DNA of 64,000 nucleotides from Plantago major. Its lineage: Eukaryota; Streptophyta; Magnoliopsida; Lamiales; Plantaginaceae. The DNA is taken from positions 6,359,765 through 6,423,764 of the forward strand of contig CM048840.1 in the NCBI GenBank assembly GCA_026545765.1, in the 5' to 3' direction. The translations under genes were made by a program, and so were the position numbers. Positions within the stretch are counted from its first letter, which is position 1. The number at the start of each line of letters is the position of its first letter. Of the stretch, positions 58,325 through 64,000 are shown piece by piece. The notes under the pieces are model-generated. The model saw only the letters and a program-made list of their open reading frames with translations. It was not told where the DNA came from and did not search any database.

Positions 58325-59040
58325 CTTACAGGGGTGATGCTTAGGGTTTGAAAGGCTATTTGAAACCAAGGTTGAAAGGGATCGAGTCTCCTGTGTGTTT
58401 GCTTTTTGTAAAACCCACTCTTGCTGCTTTTTGGCTATTTTTCTCTCATACCTTGACTCGCACTTGATGTTGCCTCCTGTCCTTTATGCTTAATAAATCT
58501 AATGAATTATGATAAAAAGGGCTCGAAGTGTTTCCGTCGAGGATCGTGTTGGGCAGGTTTCAAATACTATCCAGATATCGACGTGGCCAATGTGTCATAT
58601 GTCGTGAGGGTTGATGGCCTGTACTGGAAACCGACACACACAAAAGTGCCGATTCTCGTAATGCTGCTGGTTCACTTTCTGAGTACCAAATTACCCAATG
58701 TGGTCAAATGAGTGATTTTATGCCATGAGACATGTATTTGCCTACCTCTGCATAGGCTTCGGCTTTGGAGCGGATTCATACGTGTTCTAATTATTTGACA
58801 TGGTTCACGGTCACCCCCACTCAAACTTATGCTAATTGTTCAATTTAATTTTTGAGGCATTGTTGAGTGTGTTTCTTTGGTATTCCCTTCTCTTTCTGTC
58901 TTTGCTTGCAACATCAGTGGTGTTAATCGAATCTGCACATCTTACATTAAGAGTGGTCTGATTTACATTAAGAGTGGTCTGATTTCCCGATGTTGTCATC
59001 AATGTTGAGCCAACATTCAGGACAACATTGACTGTGCTTG
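58325..59040 (+). other. Conserved 3' non-coding block of Copia-3
   Basis: This is the partner of 18660-19380 in Copia-2. The core 58502-58711 is 205/210 identical to the Copia-2 core, against about 78-80 percent identity in integrase and RT. A 21-base segment with ACATTAAGAGTGGTCTG is tandemly duplicated at about 58942-58984. It ends with two ATGTTG/CAACAT pairs (58989-59030). Confidence 0.8.
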
Positions 59041-59605
59041 AAGGACTTCTTGCTCTTCTGTTGTGTTTCTTGTGTGCTCTCTATTATTTTAAATGTGTTT
59101 TTGGGTTGGGTTTGAGGGGGAGTACTTGTCTACATCCGTTTTGGTTGGGAATCTGTTAAGTGTCTTACTCATACTTGATCTTGATTTGTTTCCTAAACCA
59201 AAAATGTACCTCCCTAAGTTGAGTATTGAGAATCTTCTTCATAATTGACCTAATTGATATGGTTTTCATTTGCTTTCCTTAATCTCATATTAACAGTTCT
59301 GTACAGATCTTGGTTTGTGCTTTGATATATATGTTTATGATCTATGAAGCAAACCAAACCAAAAACCACAATCCTTTAACCATATTACTCCCTCTCATTA
59401 GCCCACTTCTCCACCACTGAGTAAAACTGCCGCCCACCTAAACCACAATCATTACCAACAAAAAAAAAAAGTAATTTTTTTTACTACTCCTAAGACGCGA
59501 TTAAAACAAAAACTTCTCACCTTCCACACACTATTCACCTGTCACTCTCAAACAAATTCCTCTCCCGCTCATCCTCCTTCATCCCTGCACTCACTAATCT
59601 GAACC
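59041..59605 (+). other. Untranslated region before the env-like ORF
   Basis: No ORF. It holds a GAGGGGGAGT purine tract at about 59114, A runs near 59459-59470, and a pyrimidine-rich leader before ATG 59606. An internal promoter or splice acceptor for the env-like transcript was not identified. Confidence 0.45.
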
Positions 59606-61609
59606 ATGTCTTCTCCAACAAAACCCGTCTTGCCCGGTTTTTCGCTACAAACACCTGAGGGGGAGCAAGCATACCCTCTCCCCATCCGTGCAGAACCGGC
59701 CGATTTCGAGATTCCTGTCTATGAGCTAAGTGAGGGATCGGAAGAGGGTGTTGAAAAATTCTCATCTCCAGTATCAAAACCACCATCTGCATCTCCAACA
59801 TCACCTACTCAACCTGAAAAACCTCAAACCGAGTCTTCACCATCAAACCCTTCTCAATTTGCTGCAGAAACACTTGTTAATTTGGAAAATGCGCCGGTCG
59901 ACCTGCCAAAGGATCTGAGGGATGATGATGAAAGCACAATGGGGGTAGAGAAAGATACTTCCATGGAGGATGCTAGGAAAGATGTTGAACATACTGAAGT
60001 TCAACATGCAGATCTGGGAGAAAACCCCCAAAACCCTTCATCTGTTGAGAAGGATGATGTGCAACAAGCTGACAAAACAAGGGAAAAGGCTACTGATGGC
60101 CTGAATGGTGAGGAGAATCAGACCAGCATGCACTCTGAACATGTTGAGAAGTCTGCAAAAGAGCCTACTACTGGACCAGTTGTTGTGGAAGATTGGAAGT
60201 CAGATGACTCAGAGAAAACACAAAGCGACCCTATGAATGTAGATGAGGATGTTGTTTCAACATCGGCTGCTCATAATAATGACAATGAAGTGAATGATGA
60301 AAGCTCTGATGATCTGAAGGATTATGAGCCAGAAACAGAAGATGACTCTAAGGATGAGTCAATGATTGATGAAGAAGATCTGAGCAATGCCGATGAAAGC
60401 TCAGATGACTATGAGGCTGAAGCAGAGGAAGAGTCTGAAGATGAATCACTAGATGATGAGGATGTCATTCTTGGAGAAGATCAGATTGAAGATCCTGAGG
60501 TAAATGATCTACCCTCTGAACCTGTTTTTGTAGATGGTTCTGATTGGGATGAAGATGCAGTCTCTCATTTATTCTATGCTAACAAGAACTTAGAAAAATA
60601 TGAGAAAATCAAAAATAATGCAATGGATGTTGAGAGGGTAATCAAAGAGGAATCTTTTAAAGAGTATAACTTAGTTGTTTACCTGAAGAAAAGGAACCTC
60701 TATCATGCTGTTACCCAGTATGCAGCCTTTGTTCCTGAAATCATCAAAGAAATCTATGCACATTTACCTGAGAATTTTGGTATTGAAGGGCATGGTAAAC
60801 ATCACTGTGTGTATCTTAGGGGTGATGTATTTTTCTTGAATTCTAAGGATATCAATACCGTGCTGCATAGAAATAGGGATGAGGTTGAGACCCCTGTGGA
60901 GGTGACTATGGATGAGATTGCTAGGGAGCTAACTGCAGGAAAACTACAATCTTGGCCTAGTGGTACTTTGGACTTGAAATATTGTTGTTCTCTAGTCTCT
61001 GTTCTTGCCAGGATCTGCTTGTACAACTGGCTGCCATCTTCCAACAACAACAAGCTCAGTCAAGAGGCAGCCATGTTGCTCTACAGGATCAAAATGGGCT
61101 ACAATGTCAATCTGGGAGAAAGGATTCTTAAACACCTAGAGAATTCCAAGAATAGAGGGATCAGAGGTCATTTGATTCTCCCATCCACCATCTTTGCAGT
61201 CCTTCAGTTGCAGGGTATTGAGGTCAAAGCCGATGATGTATATCATTCCAACTTCAAATCCATCACAGTCACCAATCAACTGCTGGAAATACATGACAGG
61301 AGCTGTGATCTTCCATGGGTGGATCCTGAAGTTCCTGTGAACATGGATGAGGAGGAGAATATTCCTCTTCCTACAGGCAATGCTGATGCACCAGAAAGTT
61401 CTGTGGCTGCTGCTCAACGCTCCAATGTTGGCCTACATGTTGGTTCAACATTGATCCCTATCATTGAAACTCTTTCTGCAGGTATCCTAACTAATCAGGA
61501 CAAGCTGATTCTGGAGCAAATCAAAGGACTTGATGAGCATATGTCTAACAATCTGAAGTTCAGAAGCACTCTAGTATCTTTTCTTTCCTCACAAAAAGGG
61601 GGAGAATAG
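59606..61609 (+). CDS. Copia-3 env-like ORF
   Basis: An intact frame of 667 codons from ATG 59606 to TAG 61607. The first 300 or so residues are Pro/Ser-rich then strongly acidic (D/E repeats). A folded part covers roughly 312-570, with segments EIYAHLPENFGIEGHGKHHC, VYLRGDVFFLNSKDIN, ARICLYNWLPSSNNNKLSQE and HLILPSTIFAVLQLQGIEV. This resembles the putative plant transposon protein domain (PF20167-like) found in env-position ORFs of SIRE/Maximus elements. I see no signal peptide or clear transmembrane helix, so envelope function is unproven. It lies between the non-coding block and the polypurine tract. Three palindromic motifs fall inside it (59981, 60247, 61422). It is the only long open frame after the broken pol. 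Confidence 0.8.
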   Translation: MSSPTKPVLPGFSLQTPEGEQAYPLPIRAEPADFEIPVYELSEGSEEGVEKFSSPVSKPPSASPTSPTQPEKPQTESSPSNPSQFAAETLVNLENAPVDLPKDLRDDDESTMGVEKDTSMEDARKDVEHTEVQHADLGENPQNPSSVEKDDVQQADKTREKATDGLNGEENQTSMHSEHVEKSAKEPTTGPVVVEDWKSDDSEKTQSDPMNVDEDVVSTSAAHNNDNEVNDESSDDLKDYEPETEDDSKDESMIDEEDLSNADESSDDYEAEAEEESEDESLDDEDVILGEDQIEDPEVNDLPSEPVFVDGSDWDEDAVSHLFYANKNLEKYEKIKNNAMDVERVIKEESFKEYNLVVYLKKRNLYHAVTQYAAFVPEIIKEIYAHLPENFGIEGHGKHHCVYLRGDVFFLNSKDINTVLHRNRDEVETPVEVTMDEIARELTAGKLQSWPSGTLDLKYCCSLVSVLARICLYNWLPSSNNNKLSQEAAMLLYRIKMGYNVNLGERILKHLENSKNRGIRGHLILPSTIFAVLQLQGIEVKADDVYHSNFKSITVTNQLLEIHDRSCDLPWVDPEVPVNMDEEENIPLPTGNADAPESSVAAAQRSNVGLHVGSTLIPIIETLSAGILTNQDKLILEQIKGLDEHMSNNLKFRSTLVSFLSSQKGGE

Positions 61610-61803
61610 ATACTTGGATTTTTTAAATTTGTCTTACTACTGAACAATTTCTACTCTTTTTGGGTCTGTAATATGTTAAATACTCTAGAACTTATCTTAG
61701 CTGTCTGATTAAGGGGGAGATTAGCTCTTAAGTTGTTCTTAGTTATGTTTCTACTAACCCCTTGTTTTGTTTTGTGATGAAAGACTAAGATTAAGGGGGA
61801 GAT
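61610..61803 (+). other. Copia-3 polypurine tracts
   Basis: AAAGGGGGAGAATA (61594-61608, overlapping the ORF end), AAGGGGGAGATTAG (near 61710) and AAGGGGGAGATTG (61793-61805). The last lies next to the 3' LTR and is the likely plus-strand primer. Confidence 0.75.
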
Positions 61804-62670
61804 TGAAAGTGCAGTACACACTTGTATTTTGATAATCTTGTCTTTCAATAATCAGTTCCAAGTTTGTGTTTGTTGTTGTTGTTTGTGAAGCTGCAGGACT
61901 ACCAATGTTGTATAACATTGTGACAGGATAGAATTCAATGCTGGCATAACATTGAAGATATAACATTGCAGTCGACATCAAGGACAAAGCACACATCGAT
62001 GAAACTTGATGGAAGTATTTACAAATCGAACAAGAGATGATTTAAGGAAAAAGAACAACTTGTGGTGAAAGCAAGAAGGAATATATTTTATGAAGAATCA
62101 AAATATGGAAAATTCCTTCTATGCGTATATTGAAGAAAACAAGAAAAAGGAAATTGCCTTTGCCGAGATTCTATTGCCCCTGCTGAGTTCCTATTGCCTT
62201 TCGACTTGGATGGAAGTGGTCGATATATCAAGTATATATACAAGGACTCAGTCGAGCAATCGTTAAGCCTTTTTGTTGATTAATCAAGATTTTATTAAAG
62301 AGTTTAGGCTTCTTGTTTTCTGCTAGCTTTAGAGTTTGTCTAAGAGTATTCATTGTTGGAATAACTCTTTCAAACATCGACCTAGAATAACTTTTATTGT
62401 TAGTTCTTCTAGTGCTAGTTTTTGGTTGTTTAGTCAATCATCTGTGATTGTATTAAACCTAGTTGATTAGATCTACTTTTCCTGTCAGTAGATATTTTGC
62501 CTAAAGGCGTGGCCAACATATTTATATATTGTTGGCTTGGTAGTAGAAGTTTCATTCATTCATCCGCTGCCGATTGTTTATTGTGTTGAAGACATTGTTG
62601 AACGACATTGTTGTCAACATTGTCTATTGATCTTGTTCTAAGTACCAATCCGGGATACTACGTTCTAACA
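61804..62670 (+). repeat. Copia-3 3' LTR
   Basis: An 867-bp copy of 51986-52854 with about 20 differences plus one short divergent patch near 61990-62010. The TATATATA box is at 62233-62240. Confidence 0.92.
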
Positions 62671-62835
62671 TCTAATCCGTCCTTTCACTATTTTTAGGTG
62701 ACTTCTCCGGTGATTATTATTGCCAGTACACTTGACAATTCGGTTATCATATACTTGATTGTAGTCCGGTCTATTTATCAATCAGAAGTCTATTTATCCT
62801 ACTTTACTTGCTATTAAACATTTTGGGTCACAACA
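62671..62835 (+). repeat. Right half of the older LTR
   Basis: It continues the sequence interrupted at 51985 and ends GGTCACAACA. A primer-binding-like site (ATTGGTATTCAAAGC) starts at 62836, which supports an LTR end here. Confidence 0.5.
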
Positions 62836-63010
62836 ATTGGTATTCAAAGCTAAGGTTGCTACTGTGCGGAATCGGTGACCATGACGAGTGAAACTAGGAT
62901 GAAGGATCTATTTGAGAACCAGAATCGCCATGACAAGGAAATCTCATAAATGAGATCTGAAATCGAATAGATGAACACCAAGTTTACCACGGTGATGAGA
63001 CCGTAATTTA
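62836..63010 (+). pseudogene. Retroelement leader and gag start
   Basis: After the primer-binding-like site, an ATG at 62881 opens a frame of 22 codons (MTSETRMKDLFENQNRHDKE) that stops at 62949. It then shows a further heptad-like helical segment with stops. This resembles the start of a Gypsy-type gag, but too little remains to confirm. Confidence 0.4.
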
Positions 63011-64000
63011 GAGGTTCATCACATTTTTTTAATTGCACTTTTGTTAGTCTTTGTCGTATTTTGTAGAGTTTATTGTTCGTTTTTACGTTTTTGTGTTTAG
63101 TTGTGATTTGAAGGTTTTAGGTGTGAACCGAATGAGAAATGTCGCAATTTACAAGGACATGTTTGTGTTTGAAAGATCAAGAATCAGAGAAGGAAGCCTC
63201 AAGATCGATTCTCAAAGAATTGGAGATTTGGCGTTTAAAGTACTCTGGTCGCGACCAGCTTTTTGCTTGGTCGCGACCAGGAAATTCGAGGCAAAGAAGA
63301 GCTCAAGGATTTTGTTCTGGTCACGATCAGCTTTTTGTCCGGTCGCGACCAAAATCAGCGAAGCAAAAGATCTGGAGTATATTTGTTCTGGTCGCTGTCG
63401 CGACCAGAATTAGCGAGGCACGATTAGTTCTTTTTGAACAATCTGGTCGCGACCAGAATTGTCGAACCCAATTAGGAGATGTTCCGAAATTCCTTCTATT
63501 CAAGTGTTTTTTCCTTCTTTCTTTCCACACAACTTTCATATCAATCCAGTTTAAAAGCTCTTGAACCCTAGACTTGATTTTGGGAGATTTGAGCTTGGTT
63601 ATTCATCGTGTAATCAATACTATTCACCGATTTACGTTCAAAGGTTAGAGATTTGTTAATCTATTCATATTACTTTCGCAATTCGCTTTCTTGTGATCGT
63701 TTATGCTTGATAATTTTATCTCCATCAATCTTATGTCTATCATCTATTCAAACATGAATGTTTATGGTAATTGTATGATCATGCGTAGCTAAATTCATCG
63801 TGAATGCGGTAGTGATATGATGATTCGCATGTATTAGGGTTATATGCTATGAATTTATTCGTACGAGTTATGCTAGTCTAAAATCTTCATAAAACCTATT
63901 AATTCGATTCGCAAGTCTAAAATATTATAATCGTTTGTTCAAGGATTATCTGTCTGACAATCATATAATTACCCAAGTCTGAAATATTCGAAAACGTCTT
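63011..64000. other. Probable LTR-type sequence with palindrome array
   Basis: No ORF could be supported, and the overlapping plus-strand open frames at 63051-63564 are two frames over the same repeats. A set of CTGGTCGCGACCAG palindromes lies at 63245-63455. The following AT-rich region ending with ...GATTTTGGGAGATTTGAG... resembles Gypsy-type LTR sequence. It runs to the window end. Confidence 0.45.
63245..63455. repeat. CTGGTCGCGACCAG palindrome array
   Basis: The 14-base palindrome is perfect at 63245-63258 and 63442-63455, with variants at 63267, 63318, 63340 and 63389 (the last with an inserted GTCGCT). Spacing is about 20-55 bases. Confidence 0.85.

Larger units (their letters stand above)
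51986..62670 (+). mobile_element. Copia-3: SIRE/Maximus-type element with env-like ORF
   Basis: The element is 10.7 kb on the plus strand, flanked by a perfect TCTAA duplication (51981-51985 and 62671-62675). LTRs of 869 and 867 bp differ at about 20 positions by eye, so it is young. Order is PBS, gag, protease, integrase, RT, RNase H, a 1.4-kb non-coding region, an env-like ORF, polypurine tracts, 3' LTR. Gag-pol carries several frameshifts and stops, yet the 667-codon env-like frame is open. It would need helper proteins to move. Confidence 0.93.

Noticed and set aside
58502-58711. 69-codon ORF in the conserved Copia-3 block, also in Copia-2
   Set aside because: All five nucleotide differences between the two copies are nonsynonymous and the frame has no leader or extended homology, so it does not behave as a protein. 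The conservation is reported as non-coding.
63051-63564. Two overlapping plus ORFs of 120 and 141 codons
   Set aside because: They read the same palindromic array in two frames. Arg-rich repeats come from GTCGCGACC.
1-64000. tRNA, rRNA or CRISPR features
   Set aside because: No cloverleaf-like segment with anticodon context, no rRNA-like stretch and no regular direct repeats with unique spacers were seen. The minisatellites have no unique spacers.

Overview
This is plant nuclear DNA, most likely from a eudicot and possibly an asterid. The host genes have GT-AG introns and plant-only families. AT-rich spacer is packed with plant transposons: Copia LTR elements, CACTA, Mutator-like elements (MULEs), Stowaway-like MITEs and LINE scraps. 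No rRNA, tRNA or CRISPR array was seen. Host coding content is small, and most of the window is nested repeat.

Layout. 1-2661: AT-rich spacer with a foldback repeat. 2662-8296: a dead Copia element on the minus strand (Copia-1). 8520-10818: a decayed gene for a plant multi-pass membrane protein, broken by a poly-A retroposition, frameshifts and a 90-bp inverted duplication. 11483-11730 and 21196-21452: two Stowaway-like MITEs. 13569-about 20990: Copia-2, an old SIRE/Maximus-type element with rearranged domains. 22390-25652: a SAC51-type bHLH gene with its conserved peptide upstream ORF. 26763-28935: a motif array, probably a non-autonomous DNA transposon. 30125-31064: a MAKR-like gene on the minus strand.

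32902-39970: Copia-4 (TSD ATGAT) with a truncated CACTA transposon in its gag. 40733-44888: a MULE with a 9-bp TSD, FAR1-like remains and two minisatellite arrays. 48700-48885: a LINE RNase H scrap beside a long-TIR element, whose right TIR is split by a 1.6-kb solo LTR (49726-51368). 51986-62670: Copia-3 (TSD TCTAA), a young SIRE-type element with a broken pol but an intact 667-codon env-like ORF, inserted in the LTR of an older retroelement. 63011-64000: probable LTR-type sequence with an array of CTGGTCGCGACCAG palindromes.

How the parts work. The two intact host genes are regulatory. SAC51-type bHLH translation is controlled through its uORF by thermospermine in the known family. MAKR proteins are plasma-membrane adaptors in receptor-kinase signalling. 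The most unusual signals lie in Copia-2 and Copia-3. One is a dispersed palindromic motif (ATGTTG...CAACAT) in coding, non-coding and LTR sequence. The other is a 3' non-coding block that is much better conserved between the two elements than their pol genes.
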